A stretch of 64,000 bases of DNA from Varanus komodoensis (Eukaryota; Chordata; Lepidosauria; Squamata; Varanidae). Positions 34,669-49,199 of the stretch are shown one piece after another. The stretch covers positions 56,168,936 through 56,232,935 of the forward strand of contig NW_025335268.1 in assembly GCF_004798865.1 (NCBI RefSeq). Reading direction: 5' to 3'. How positions within the stretch are numbered: the first letter of the stretch is position 1; each line of letters opens with the position of its first letter. The notes beneath the pieces are model-generated. The model saw only the letters and a list, made by a program, of their open reading frames with translations, did no database searches and was not told the origin of the DNA. Both the position numbers and the translations under genes were made by a program.

Positions 34669-36216
34669 GTATGGGAACTCCTCTGTCTGTTGACCTTTCT
34701 CCTCCTTTGTACATTTTCTTCCTTTTTTAATGTCATGAAAGCCACCAGATGTCCATGAAGTGGGAACATGGCATTTTGAGGGTTTTTAAGTATTTCAAGT
34801 AAGACTAGAAAGTTTGGGCTCCACCCCACCCCCCACTCCTATAGATACATTTCCCAATGTCTGCATTGAATAGGCAGCAGTGTTATTCAATATTTCTGTT
34901 AGTGTGCCTGATTTCTGCAACAAACAACAAAGTAGGCCTGCTTTGAGGGGTAAATGAATCAGTTCATTTAAAAAGGTATGCAGGGCAAGGGGGGGCTGCC
35001 ACTCTTTCCTAAGGCCTTTTGAAATCCAGCAAGTTGTTAAAGGGGAGGGGGCTTTATTTGGGGGCTTTTGGGGTGTATGAAAAAGGGAGATAGAACTGTG
35101 GAACTGTGTGTCTATTTCAGTGTCTTTTATCATAAGGATGCACTAAACTGGACTGTATTAAGTACATCTCATGTTGAGTGGAGAAGGAAATCATGGTGCA
35201 ATGCCTGTTGGTGGCCCCTTGTCTTGAAAATCCTTCTCCTGTCCAGTATCATATCAAAGGAAAGGTGTTTGTACATATGAGAAAGACACTGGCAGCCAGT
35301 GTCATTTCTGGATTCTCATCATACTCATGCCTTCCCTCAAATCAATAAAGATGTCCTGATGGGGTCATCTCATCCAGCAATCCCTTAGATCCTGTTATGC
35401 ACATGGAACTTTCCCAAGGCATCTCAGTTTCAGATCTATGGAGAATAGTGCTTCCTGCGCAAGCAAGAGGATGCTTGTGCAGGGCTGTGCATTCCAGTGA
35501 TGTGAATTAAGAACCCCACACATCCAGGAGCTCTTTATGAAAAGAGCAAGTGGGGCTCCATAGGAAGTATCTACAATTTTCAATATGGATGTGACTACCA
35601 GGAAAATTCCACAATATGAAAGCATAATATGGATAGCGGCTCTAAGTCCTGTTGTTTTCATTGCTCTGCAAAGGTACAGAATTATAGTCTGCATAAAATC
35701 TATGTGAAATCACATGTGTGACCTCATCTTACACTTACTTGTAAGTAGATGCCAACGAGTTCAATCAGTAAGCGTGCACAGGACTGGCACCTTAAAAGGA
35801 AGTTGCTGAAGAGACCTGAGAAAGCTAGAACATTTCTAACTTTGCAGAAAAGAATGACAATGCCTAAGTGAAATAGGAAACCAGGAAACCACTGAGAGGG
35901 ATTGGACAGATAGACACTTATCATTGCTGTTAGGGGGTATGTTGGATAACTGGGACTGGTTGGTTTTGGCTTTGTTGTAATTAACAAAGCAGAGAGAAAA
36001 ATAATGTGAGATTACACAGAGGTGGGAACAAAATATCTCCTGTTTAGGTGATACAGCAAAGGGGGCAAATTAATGCACAGAAGGTCATGGGAAAGGAAGT
36101 ACTGTATGTCTTGGCAATAAACCTAGACAATGAGCAGACATTAGCACAGAAATGTGAATATCTCAGTAATTATATGCCCCAGTTACAAGTGCTACATGGC
36201 TTTAGTGTAAGTTACA

Positions 36217-36250
36217 TTACTTCTGAGTACATATGTCTACTCAGAAGTAA
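36217..36250. repeat. perfect hairpin in repeat remnant
   Basis: TTACTTCTGAGTA at 36217-36229 and its exact complement at 36238-36250 flank an 8-base loop. The surrounding 'ctactcagaagtaag...gttcaatgagttcaag' resembles a widespread squamate repeat end. Related scraps occur at 30216-30263, 35733-35797 and 44446-44485. Confidence 0.6.
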
Positions 36251-37859
36251 GTATCATTCTGTTCAATGAGTTCAAGTGGGTACAGGATTTTAGCCTTAAC
36301 TGATAAATGTTCAACTGCCTTTAAATGTAAATTTCAGCAAAAGAGCCTTGGTTTGAAATTGAACATTTTTATTGACCCTTATACTGTACTAAGGATGAAT
36401 AGGTATGTATCATCATTATGATTTCTGCACACTTAGGATTTCTTACTAATAGATCTCCACGTGTTGGCCTGAGTAAAAACCATGTCCAGGAAAATTGCAC
36501 AAGGAATACATTTCTGATCTATGACTAAATAGGAACATGATCAGCTGGGACAACCTAAATTTTGTTAATCTGCAATTTCTAAGTGCAGTAAGGGAAGCAG
36601 CTTGGGTATTGTCCATAATGTGGGATTTAAATTGCCTGCTCATATATTTTGTTTGTATTAAAAAAACAAGTTCCTTACCTGTTGCAGGAAGACTAAAATG
36701 TTTGATTTGCAGATTTGGGTTTTGCAGTGTAATGCAAATGTACACTGGCCTCCAAAGCAAATTCCTAATGCAACTGGCCATGTGAAGCAAAAGGAAAACA
36801 AAGCAGCCAAGTGCCATGCATGCTAGCCTGGAAGAGTGGACACAGCCTGGTCCAAATTCTAGGGGAAAGATTGACATATGCTCAAATCATTCCTATAATC
36901 AATAGATCCATGCATGTTTAGTCATGCCAGAGAATGGTCAAGATAAGAGTGACAGAAGCCTGAGAACAGGCCATCTCAGCCAACACAGAATGCCCATGCT
37001 GGCCAGCTTCATGTAAGGTGAACTTAGGATTTTTATCTCTGTACATTTTTTCATTGGGATTGGTTTTACCCAAAACATTTAGGAGGTTTTTTTTTTCCTG
37101 GAGGAGGATGAGGATTATGTTTTCTGTTTGTTGGGTGGTTGTTGTTGTTTTTAGAAAGTTGACATTGCAAGCAGTTCTGCCAGCTGTTGCAATGTTTCAA
37201 AGTATTTTCAATATCCTAGCCTAGTTGCAGGCTAAACTTGGTGAACTTAGTACTTATCCACAGGGCTTCATAGCATAAGCAGGTCCTTCATTTCAAAGGG
37301 AAAAAAAAAGGAACGAAGAATACAGTCCAATGAGAAATGAACCATTCTCAATCAATCAATTTCCATAGGACAGGTTAAACCACATGCTTAATTTTTCCAT
37401 CAAACCAATGGGATTCATGTGCATAGTTACATCCAATTTTGGTTGGCTAGCGATGATAGTTTATTCTTTCAGTAACCACATATTTGAGTCCTACAAGCTA
37501 GTATAATTGGATATATATGCACGGGCTTTACTGCAAGTACAATCCATGAATCAATTGCAATTTACAGTACAAAAATTCAGGGTGAGTTCTATGGCATGGC
37601 TTAGAAAATACCTTCTCCTTGTTCTGACCAGTTGTGGACTATGTAGAGGTTTATTGAAGAGAGATGTAGGTATTTTCCCTTGACCAGTTTGAAGAATGTG
37701 GATGTTGTGAACTGCACCCTGCATAAGGTGTCTGTCTAATAATGTACCACTTCATGGCATCATTAGCCATCAAACGGCAGGGTGCTGTATCTGCCTAGGT
37801 CCTGGATGGACTCTGCCCACCCAGGCTGGCCACTGAAACCTCCTGGAAAGGAAGGAACT

Positions 37860-38250
37860 TAAAAGAGCTTCCTGTTCTATTAGAGCTTTGGCTGAGCAAC
37901 ATTTGCTTTATTCCTGCATCCTTTGGTTGGTTTCTGGTTCTGACTTGCTTCTAGATTTGTCACTCTTGTTAGTTCTGATTTGAACTTTACCTTGACATCT
38001 GGTGAGATTCTTGGGCCAGCTTCCTGTCTTGTCCTTTGGTACTTACAAGTGGGTCTGCCTCTCAACAAGGATCACCTGGCCCATCACTGATCTCTACCCC
38101 ACGGATCAGTCTGGACACTCTGCTGCTCCACTGGCCAAGTGACCTGATCCCGGCAGGATCAGGAATTGGTCTTGAACCTAAACCTGCACCCAGACCTAAC
38201 CAGGTCAGCAAAGAGAAGACCTGTCCCCCCTGTCTGTGTGATAGGGCCCA
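37860..38250. repeat. unclassified repeat-like block
   Basis: The block shows phrases such as 'cttgtcctttggtacttaca' and 'gatcacctggcccatcactg' that I associate with an interspersed reptile repeat, but I cannot name the family. It is GC-richer than the flanks. The 107- and 137-codon frames across it (38036-38359 plus, 38062-38475 minus) overlap each other on opposite strands and have no known domain. Confidence 0.3.
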
Positions 38251-39411
38251 AGGGAAAGCAAAGCCAATGAGCATCAGCCACAGCAGCCCAGGGTGCTCAA
38301 GGCACCTCATCAAAGGACACCCAAGCCCCCCAGCCAGTGGTTTGCAGTCATTTGGATAGTGGAATGATGCCCCCTCCTTTGTCTTGAATTCCTTTCTTGA
38401 ATATAGAAATGAGCATGAGTGTGTGGGGCAGCGGAAACGAATGTGGATACTCTCACTTCCATTTTGCACACTCATTTTTATCCTTTCTGTCCAATCTGCC
38501 TAGTATCTGGCAGCTTGATGCCTTGAGCAAATATTAGTGACTGCCAATATTGCATCATCTGGATGGAAACACCGAGTTACTAGAAGAGAGGGGGACTCCC
38601 CTGAAATCAGTGAGTAAGACAAAATGCAAGAAAAGGCTGATAAAGAAAAATAAAGACAATTAAAATGAAGATGAAATAACATGAGAGTGGCTTTTGCAGT
38701 GAAAATGAAATGATGTTTCCTTTGCACATTCCTGCATTGAACCAATTAGCTGCTCTCAGCCCAGTTATTCAAGCTGCTAAAAAGGAACAGTGCAAAAACA
38801 CATATGTGAAGCAAGCTATGTTAGGGGTTGCATGGTTTTCTTAACTCAGAAGACAGAACAAACCTCCCTATAATATCCGTCTTGATTTATTTCTTAGTCC
38901 AAATATTGACTTGGGGCTCACCCTCACTCTGCTGAGCAGACACAGACTGTTAGTCATAGCCAGTGGTGCCAGATTTTATAAAGGGTGGTTTCATGAGAAC
39001 CACATAATCACTTCACCGAATATTCCAAGGTGGACTACAACATTTGGAAAACCACTTTGGATAATATAGCATTATGCAGTGGGCAAAGCCTACTGAAGAC
39101 ACTCACAGGCAATTGTGGCATTGAACCATGTCCGATTAATGCCATGCAGAACTTTCCCTACAAATTCTTTGGATATAGACATTGTGGAAGCATAATTACC
39201 TGATTATCCAATATGACATTCTAAAATTCCTGTCTACATTTGTCAGCGAAGACTGTTGTTCATTGATTTTGAAAATATGGTCCTTTTGCAAACAATGTAT
39301 TTAAAAATGAAAAAGTACACTCACCCATGTTCATCAACTTCACTGGTTATTCACTGGTTATTAACCAGTATTACTATTCAGCTACACTGAATACATCACA
39401 CTGAACAAGTC

Positions 39412-39455
39412 TCTCTCTCTCTTCCCCTCCCTCCCTCTCTCCACACACACACACC
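39412..39455. repeat. CT-rich and (CA)n simple repeat
   Basis: A (CT)n run passes through a CCCT-rich patch into about six CA units. Confidence 0.9.
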
Positions 39456-42400
39456 CTATAGATTTCATGAGCAGCAGATCTTTAAAACGATAAAATGATG
39501 ACTAAACATTCAAATGACTTGTATAAGGCAATGCCTCTTCCAATGATTGGCTGAGCTGCTCTAAAGTAACAGGTTGTTTTCAAAGATTCTTACTGATTAG
39601 AGTGTAACAGATAAATACAAAAATCTCACACAGACTCATTCCTCACATAATGCAACATAGCCACCTAACGCCCAAAACAATAAAAGTAGGCAAATGACAC
39701 AGTGATGGACCTGACCAGGGACAACTTCCTTCTTGTACTTCCTTCCATCATGAAGGAAGTAAGATTTTTCCCCAGTAAGTAGAAGAACCATCTTAACTAT
39801 GGGGTGTCCAGTGTAGTGGGCACCAATATATCCATGGACCTGGCACCTACCAAGCTCCGGACCCTCCAACTTACAATTTTATGTCTTCATTTTTAGTGAA
39901 TTATTTTTAACTGGAAGGCTGGCATGCTACCAAACAGAGTGCTACTGTTCTTCATTGGACCTCGAAAGATAGGTTTTGTGGTTTGGAACTGGGATCCCAC
40001 CTCTGCCTTCTGCTTAGGTTCTTGGACAAGTCAGATTTGTTTTAGTTGCACCAATCTGGTTTCTGGGAATGGGTGTTTTGTGAACAACCGTGCCTACCAT
40101 TCCATGGGAGCACCCATGACACTCTCTCAGAACTCCAAATGTGTACAACAACCCAGAGGGGTCAGAGGCCCCTATCTGAACCACGTCCCCAGTGCTGACT
40201 GCTGGGGAAGTAGTTGAGCAATATGATCCTCTCTCCAGCTTCCTTTCCTCCAGAAGACAAAATGGTACTGCTTCTCACCCTCCTCTTAGCTGCTGCTCAC
40301 CTGTCTAACCTTTAATGGATGATGGATGTAAATGATCCAGCCTAGAGAGACAGCGATCTTCTGTGCCGTGTCCCACTTCATACTAAGCTATAATACCAGC
40401 CTCTTAGCAAAAAAGACCTACCTCCTGCTGCTTCTTCATCCAGCCCATTGGAAATGGCCAGCCTTTGAGGTGGCCTGCCAACTTCAAGAATGCCTGTCAG
40501 AAAGACTGAAACATGGCCAGAGGCCTGAGACATGACAGGAGTCAGAAAGTGCATCAGTGGTTCAGAGTCAAACCAGGCAGGGTGGAAGCCAGGTTTTAGC
40601 ACTCAAGGTCAAGCTAGGAGGCAGGATCCTGTAGCAAGCCTCAGAGATTGGGAAGGCTGTGATGCTTGGGTAAGGCTCACCTGGAAGCCCTCCTGTGCCT
40701 CCTCTGGTCCACAATAATCCAGTGGACTAATTCTGGGTGGACAGAATCAGTCCAGGCGCAGAAAGTATTTCACTGCTGCAACTTCAACTTTTGGTGGCTT
40801 ACCACACAAGATAACTGAAGGCAGGTCCAAAGGCTTCTAGTGGGATTCCAAGCCACTCTTGACATGGGGAAAGCAACTCTGAACCCAGCCTTCTTGTCTT
40901 GCCTCTGCAAGGAGGGTTGAAACAGCATTTCAGTGATGACAGCTGCGAAGCACTCTTGACCACAGCAAAGTGTCTGTTCCACAGCAGTCAGCCAGTCTTC
41001 CCTTGACAACAGTTCAGAGAAAGTGGGGTACCAGTCCACTGCTCTTCTCAGGAGTGCTTGGATTACAGAGGAAAGGTAGGTGGGAAAGTCATTTAAAAAA
41101 GCACAAGCCCAGCCCCAAATCTTTTTAATGGAAACCAGTTACTGAGGGACTAATTAGTTCAGCAAACACATGGTCCCTCCCATTCCATGTTTCCAAGTTA
41201 ATGAAGAATACTGGGTTGAGGGATACCCCTCAGAGACTGAGGCTAAGTCCTTCACTTCCCAAGTGAGGCCTTCTGCAAATGCCACCTGCCTGAGGTCATG
41301 TTGCCCCACCATAACCCATCTGAGCCACAGTCTTTGCTGATTTTGGAAATTAACTCAGGAAAAGCCATTTTTGACTGACTTGCATAAGGGGTACTTTGCA
41401 GGGCAGAATTAGCAGGTAGAAGTTCAGTCACTCCTTTCTCACTTCTCAGTTGTTCTCTGCAAACAACCCTTTCTACTATTAGAGTTACAGTGGAAAACTC
41501 TGTGTTTCCCCCATAATATCCGGTTTGGCCCTTAGACTCTAGTAAATTGTTCTGACATAGAAAAATGGTCCCTGGTGCTTTTTGTAACCTGCAGGTGCTG
41601 CGTTACTTATGTTTCTTAATGGACACATCAAATCCTGGTCCATCATTCAGGTTCACTGCAGGAAGGGAATTTCCATGGCATGAGTTTTCCTCATTCTGAG
41701 AAAGTGACTTGTGTGGAGAGGAAGTTATATTACAGATGTTTGAAACTGTAACTTCTGATTCATTCACATCAACATTTTAATGGAAATCAGCTGCCAAAGT
41801 ACAAACTGCCAGTGCTAAACTCCTTAAATCATGGGAAACTGGGAAGAAAAAGAAATCAGCAAGCCAAACAGTATGACCTAACTATCTATGTCATGTGCTA
41901 TAATCACATTGTAGAAAGGCACTGTAAAAAGATTGTTACTCTAACAGCATCAGAGGTAATTGCTTTATTGTAATGAACACCCAGAAGTAATCCTAAGAAT
42001 TAAGCCACATGACTGGGTTCTTTCACTGGAAAAGCTACAATGTCGGTAATACAATCTGATTCATAAGTAAAATGTTTAGAACTAAATGCATTATTCTCTA
42101 CCTAAGCTCATACAGAATGAAAATTCATCACCTGTCATCCTTTTGGTTCAGCTAGCTGCAGCACATGTGAATGCTGTCAGAAAAGGGAGTAGGTTGAAAA
42201 GCAGAATGGCTGGAAGAATAAGTCTAGAAGAGAAAGTGGATGAGGTGAAGAAGGGAGAATGAGAAGAAGGAAGCCAAAAGCAAAAGGGAGGGAAAGTACA
42301 CACAGTTGCTAAGGGCAAAGGGGCTGGATAGTGCTGCTGGAAAAGGAAACAGGATCAGGAGTAGACTGCCAGAGGGACAGCCAGAGAAATTTTTCTGATT

Positions 42401-43824
42401 GAGAGAGAACCTCCAAATTCCATGCACAGAAGCTGCCTGGGCTGGCAGTAGTTTCTTCCTTCAACCCTGGTGACAGTACTCACCACACCGGAGGTAGAAA
42501 GTAACTAAGGGGTAACCAGGCACCTGCATGACACAAGTCTCATCATCTTTCCCTGCCATGCCACCTGGCATTTGCCTCCTGAAGCAGCTGTCTCACTCTG
42601 CCTTCAGGGAAGGACAGCCCTGGACCTGAGAACAGAGTTGCTTCCAAGGTATAGAGGACAAGGAAGAAGACCAAGTTACCTGCACTGCACCTGTTGATCT
42701 GAAACCAGATTAATTTCTGCAACTCAGTAATCACCTTGAAAAGGCGATTTCCTATAGGTGTCTTTCTGGCTTTTGAAATGTTATTTTTGCTTTTGCTTTT
42801 TAAAAACATTTCACATCAAAGCTTCTGGACATCTAAGGAATGGTGTATTTAATTAAATACAAATTACCCAGCTGTCATTTTCTATCCTGTTTTGCCTTGT
42901 GAATTGATGTGAGGAAAAAACTTCCTGTAGTTTCATATTACATTTGAACAGCATCTGAAATCAGATAAAACCAGACAAACTTTTACAGCTCATAGTTATG
43001 TTTTTTAAGGACAAGAAATGCATATAAATAGCAGTGGTAGGAACATCATCAACAGTGTTAGAACTTGTGTGTTGGGGAGGGGCATTCCTATGCGTTTTTT
43101 TTATCATGATGATAAGCTCTGGAATTAAGTATGTTCTTAGGCTAGAAAACTTGCAGAAAGCTACGGTGTATCTGTATGAGTTTTTTCCTTTGTGGAAAAG
43201 AATGCCTTTTAAGCTAAGCCTTTGCCCATCGCACTGTATATGGAAAATATGAGTGTGCACTTTTATAGAGAACGCCTAACTGTGAAATGTTTATACTGGA
43301 ATCAACCCCATCTCGACATCAGACTTTGTTGCTGAATGGTATTTTGGCTTGCATTTGATTCAGGAAAAGGCTAACCATGTGGAAGCATCTGTAACAGAAG
43401 AAAACTAGATTTGAACACAGCAACAGGATAGCTACTCTACTTTAAAAACACTCAGATCCCATTGTTTGCTATTTTATGGAGCTGTATTCAACTGCTGTGC
43501 CACCCTCAGCAACAAGGATAAACATTTATACCCTGAATGCAGACAGAAATCATCCACCCTTAATTCATTTGAATAAGACAATCTGCATACTGATTTGCAA
43601 GCTCCACATTTCCAACCAGGAGGAAGTTTAGCAGCCATTTTCACAGAATTTCTGTTCTCTTAGGAGCAGATTCATGGTACAAGATGGGGAAGCAATAGAC
43701 CTGCAATAGACTCTTGCCCTTTTCTTTCCATGTGGATAAGCTATTCTGTACAGAATCTATTATCATACTTGCACAACTGGTACCCTGTCCAAGATTGTGG
43801 AAACAGAGCTTTGTTCATGCAAGC

Positions 43825-43848
43825 GTGTGTGTGTGTGTGTGTGTGTGT
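43825..43848. repeat. (GT)n microsatellite
   Basis: Twelve uninterrupted GT units in LAMA4 intron 1. Confidence 0.95.
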
Positions 43849-45716
43849 AAACTCTGTGCAGAATAGCTGACAAATAGGTGACTCATGGGAGTTACTTGTG
43901 TGATGCTACTGCTCCCTCCTCATGTCCAGTCTACCCACATGGGTCATGTGACCAGGGCTGGGGTCCTTTTCTTTGGGGAAAAGAAGATGGGCAGCCAGGC
44001 AAGCACCTGGACATACTCAGTGCTGCCCACCTGGTCTCCTCAAGCTACTCCTTGTAGCTTCCTAGTAGCCCTTCTTGACAGCTAGCTACCAACATTCTGG
44101 TACTACTGGCTAGTTCCAAATTGGTAAGCCATTTTTCTCCAGTCCAGGGGCAAGCAAATGAAATGCATGACTTTCTCTTGGTTTTATCTATTCCGTTCTA
44201 TTGAAATTATTCCCTAAGGTTTTCCATGATCAAATCTAAAAGTCTTCTTCCAACTTTGCCCTTAATTACTTGCCTGCCACCTTTATGTTCCTCCTTGTTA
44301 AACTGTTGGGATAATTCTGTAAGACTGTTACTCATTTCTGTATCCATGGAACATTATTTTCAGCATAATATAGATGTGGGAATGCCCTTTTTACATAAGT
44401 ACTAGCTGACAAGGCAGTCTGATAGATTTCTGCTCAAACATAATTCCCACTTAATACAATGGGACTTATTCTCAGTGCAACTTATTTACATTTGTGTTCT
44501 TAGAACTGGATCAAGTGCAATCTGCTTGCCAGGGAGAGAAAAACTCTAGCAGAAATAATAGACTGTTAATAGTACAAGAGCAAAAGGGAAAGGGGGGAAT
44601 TCTCAAATGATGAGAATCAAAAATAGTTTCATTGTGTGGGGTGGGGGGAATGAAATTTGAGAAGATAAATGACATTCAAGCTCCCTTTGCCAGCAAAGGA
44701 AACTCCAGTTTAGAAGGGTTAGGAATTGAAAGGTATCCTGTGAATAACAAATGTGATTTGCCTGAAACAAAACTGTGAGAAAGTGAAGGCTGAGTTAATG
44801 CTTCACCACACAGAGAGATGTGGCCTTCCTACAGCTAACGGACCATAACAACATACAAGCTACATCACTGCCATGGATGCTTTAGTAACAAATCATTGTT
44901 TTATGGGCCAGACTTTGCTGTCTGCTCCCTTACAGGGGCTTTTGTCTCTTTCTTTAGCATTCCTAAGTGACTTCATTGCACTTAAGGTCATTGTTATCAT
45001 AGCCCTTCCAAGCAGAACAAATAAATTATATTAACTGCAATATTTGTGTCAAATAACAGGAACAAATAGTCTTTCAACAAGATCCCATGAAAACTGCTGA
45101 AATAAACAAGCTATAAAGGGGATACATTTCTGTAGAAGCATAATTCCAAAAGAATACCATATAAGTGTAAATCACAGCCAGCTCTCCTTTCTCCCTTCAT
45201 TGGACCGATCGTTGCGGGCTTGGCTTGTGATCTTCATATTCCACAACTTGCAGCAATGCACAAATCCTTTGCCCTAGACAATCTTTTATTGCTTTGGTTA
45301 ACTTGGCCTGTTTAACTGAATAAGACTGCATAGCTTTTTAGTGACCAAAACTTGTCAGAATGAGGAAATGAAGAATTTGTCTCATTCTTTAAAATATACA
45401 AGAAATCCTCCTTCCCATTGGGAAAGGATGTAAGATATATGCTGGTGTCATTTTCCTTCCACAAGTTATGGTTGCTTAGCATTCTTTCCCATATCCTTAG
45501 TGGATCCTAGTTTTACCCACACACAGTGACATCAAAAACACAGTGTTCTCTGGTGGAACAAATCACATAATTGCAGCTCTGGAAAAGATGAATTTTGCCT
45601 CAAAATTCCACAATGAAAGCTAAGATTTGCCTCTGATCCAACTACCAAGGGAAAGCTATCCATTGGGCATTGGAGGATAGAATTTCTAAAATTATCACCC
45701 CATAAATAGTCTACCC

Positions 45717-46014
45717 CAGGGGTGAGTAACATGAATCCACGGGCTTCAGTGCACCCTCAGACCCCTTTCTTGGTGTCCATCAAAGTGCCCCATCCCTCCC
45801 AATTTTATTTTTATTTTTACTTCAAACCAAAGTGGTGGACTATAGTTGTGCCCATCTTCTTTTCTGAGGAATGCTCTGGGTCACCCACGGGACTGCAGAT
45901 GGCCAGGGACTACAAGCCAGTGCTATCATCTGCCGTGCACCCATTTTGCAGTGGTGCCCAGGATAATTTAACCCATTCCCACAGGCCCGAAAAAGGTTGC
46001 CAATTCCTTCCCTA
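45717..46014. mobile_element. possible non-autonomous hAT-like element
   Basis: The left end 'caggggtgagtaacatga' and the complement of the right end 'tagggaaggaattggcaacc' both resemble the usual hAT-type terminus 'caggggtgggcaacct'. The ends are diverged and the 8 bases on each side do not match, so the call is tentative. The body is about 300 bases and has no coding content. Confidence 0.35.
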
Positions 46015-47644
46015 GCATAAAGGAAGCATACATTATGTCCTAACCAGTCCATCATTTCTTCAGGAAATGAATATATGGAGCAAAGGTCAGAATCATGCCC
46101 ACTGGTCCTGCCCCATGCCTCCATGTGTTCAATGTATCATTTTGCACAGGAGACTATACAGCTCCAGCAGAATATCCATAGGCTCCCTATTTATAAACCA
46201 CAAGGTAAAGAAAAATGAGTCTACAGTATGAGCACATGGGCCTCTACACATCGGAAATATGCAGGTAGGCAGCTGTGCAAAAAAGAAAAATCCCAACAGC
46301 CTGAGCCTGCGGGGAATGAAACCAGAGCCAACCCACTATCTCCAAATTTGTACAGGGTATCCTTGGATTTAGTAGTCAGTTCCATAAAGCACAAAGAACC
46401 AACCTTAGAAGGTGATTATAAAAATGGGTGGACCGTGCCCATCACCCTTGCCTTTTCCTGACAAAAGTTCTGAGCTTTTAAAAGTGATGTGAAGTAATTC
46501 AGCAAGTGCAGGTTTTCTCAGCATGGAGGTGAGAAAATTGCAGTTGTTGAATTTCTGTTTCCTGTGAAACTTTTATGGGTAAAGAAACTTGTGTCAAGAA
46601 GATGTTGGAAACTAGAGGGCCATCTCTATTTTACTTTCCTTGCCAGATGGGTTAACGTATTTTAGCTGTTTCAGCACTCCAGCAGATGGGGATGAGATGC
46701 CGGCTGCTGCCAGCATCCACACGTGAAACCTCTTTGTGGTACCCACACATGCCAGACATAGTAAGAAAAAGGAGACATCAGCCCTTGTACTTATTCATGC
46801 ACATGAGCTGACACTTGCAAACTTGCAAACTGGAGAATAACTATGGAGAAGGAGGGAGGAGAAAAGGAGGAAAACAGAGTATTTAGTACAGGGATGAGCC
46901 AGAGGGAGAATAACCAAGATGTGTGTGTGACTAGAAGGAATGGTACAAAGAGGCTACATCATTTTCGATTTCACAATGCCCACACATATAAATGTCTGTA
47001 CTGAGAGGAGGAGGCGGCTCAACACACCAATTCCAAGAAGGAAGGCGGGGCCAGGGGTGTCACATGGGAGGGTTTCTGGGCTGGAGAAACAGGAAGAAAG
47101 GGATGGGCCACCCCAGAGGAACGGTCATTGTGCTTGGTCAGAGAAGTAGCTGCCCATGATCTCTGTAGAGATGGCAGGCCCACAAAGTAGTGGTTAAGTA
47201 AAAATATTAATTGCATATATTAAATTAAATAAATATATTGCTAACACTTTAATTTATGATACAGAAATGTAATTCATTGTGTGGCCCCCATGTTGTGTGT
47301 TGAAGTCTTCATGCAGCCTTCAAGGTACAAAAAGTTGGACTGTCCTGGCCTACTCTATATAGATCTAACAATGGATACTACCGGTGTTGCCATTATCCAT
47401 ATATTTTGTACCAAATCAGAAAATGGGAACTATTTGTCTTGATATCTGGGGGAAGAATTATTAGAAGTAAAGTCTTTCAAATATTGAAAAGAGCAAGAAA
47501 GATTTTTAAAGGTACTTTCAAGACCGCAGTTATAAAGAGGCACACTGGGTGCACTCAAGAAGAATTTGGATGCTGTTAAGGTGTTATGGTCATCTCATTA
47601 AGGGATGCCAGGAACCTGTCCCAGTGAAACCTCACAGTCCATTC

Positions 47645-47740
47645 TTTCCCAATCTGGTGACCTCCAAAAATTTTGGACATCTGTTCTCATCAACATGACC
47701 AACAGACAAGAACCTTGGGAGTTGTTTTCCCATCCATCTA
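47645..47740. mobile_element. short hAT-like relic
   Basis: 'cccaatctggtgacctccaa' and 'aattttggacatctgttctc' resemble 'ccaatctggtgccctccagatgttttggac', and it closes with 'gggagttgttttccc'. It is probably a diverged member of the dispersed family seen at 8028-8132. Confidence 0.4.
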
Positions 47741-48159
47741 GAGATGAACAGACTGGAGAAGCCTGCTTCACACAGTGCACTGAAAGTCATTTTGTGTACC
47801 ATATCTACAAATCTAATGCTATCAGTGATGCACGCTGTGCTGTCCAAATGCACTAAGGACTTGCAAAGACCTGCACTAGGACCATTGTAATTTAAAAGGA
47901 AATGTCTCTTATGCATGCTTTACATCTGCAAGTCTCGTTCCAGGGCATAGCAGTTCAAAAGTGCTGTGCTATGTAATTTCTTCATAAAAGGTATCCTAGC
48001 ATTAAAGACAAGTATGGAACTAGCTGGCCAAATATGTTGTGGTATAGGATAAAGAAGACGGGTTCGTGCTTAACAAGAGAATCCACAAAAGGCTACCAAG
48101 CAGAATAGCAGAAACCTTGCGAATAATCCATCAGTTCATGCTGTGCTTTTAGGGAGCTT

Positions 48160-48240
48160 TGGTTGCGAGGACCCTATGAAGCCACCCCGAAGCTTTGTTG
48201 CGATGGGGGTGGCATAGAATGTTTTAAATAAATAAATAAA
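48160..48240 (+). mobile_element. CR1/L2-type LINE 3' tail
   Basis: 'gaagccaccccgaagctttg' with 'ggggtggcatagaatgtttt' and (AAAT)n is the same tail as at 5746, 14320 and 24600. Immediately downstream, 'agagttgaaaggggcctatg' at 48428 and 'gagtccagtcctctgctctg' at 48457 resemble another common amniote repeat end. Confidence 0.65.
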
Positions 48241-49199
48241 ATGAAGAAGTCCATTCCAAAAAATCTGCTAAATTTTTGTGGAACTGATTCTTTCCAGTCA
48301 CCATCAGGAGGCCATGAGAGCAAATCAAGCAATTGCAGCAATACACTGAATAGCAGAGAGAGGTAAATAAACTGAGTGGCAGTTGTTGAGTGTGTAGTGA
48401 CAGTCAAAGTAATAGAACAGTAGTAGTAGAGTTGAAAGGGGCCTATGAGGCTATCGAGTCCAGTCCTCTGCTCTGCTTCCACTTTTGGTCACCCATCCAC
48501 TTGCAGGCCTGTACCTTTCTAGCTTAGCAAAGGTGACCTGACATGCTAGTTTGATGTAATCAAGCACATCAAGGGATCTAGGCCTGATGAAGTTTGGTGG
48601 CTACTGGGTCCAAGCTAAAGGTTGTATTAATTGAAACACACACTGTAAAAATCCTATTTTTCACCTTAAAAATCGTCAATGGCAAGCTTATTTTGATTTT
48701 TGAATCCAGATTCAGCCCCAAGAAAGTATAACATCTTAATTTTAGCTCTTTTGATGGGGGATTGTATGCTTCGCTCTCCACATTCTGCATATAGAATGGG
48801 CTAATACTTGGCCACCATGTTGTTGTGTTCTCTGGTTCATTCACTCTGCAAGTGGAGACTGAGTGAGTCACTGTAATGGCTAACCTGAATGTCATTCATG
48901 GAATTGACTTTATTCCATCCAAATTTGGATATAATTAGTACATTTTTTAACAAATGAGCCTTGCAGTATACCCTGAAGGCACAGTCTTTTCGCTTTTGAA
49001 CTCAAGCTGCCATGAATTCAGGCTGACATTTTTGTGCTGATGTATTATTTCATTTTCAGTCTGATCTTTTACTAAAGGATCAATGGCACCAACGTTACTG
49101 CAAGGGCACTTGTCTACTGTTTTGCCATGAGGTGATAAACATGCTGAGCTCAAGTCTGATTTGAGTAACCTGGTACCTTGTAAGAGGAGAGCCATCTCA

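Noticed and set aside
34563-34829. Minus-strand gene overlapping LAMA4 exon 1
   Set aside because: The frame is a shadow of the coding exon and has no family resemblance.
36446-36877. 143-codon minus-strand gene in intron 1
   Set aside because: No recognisable domain or splice context, and an opposing open frame lies on the other strand.
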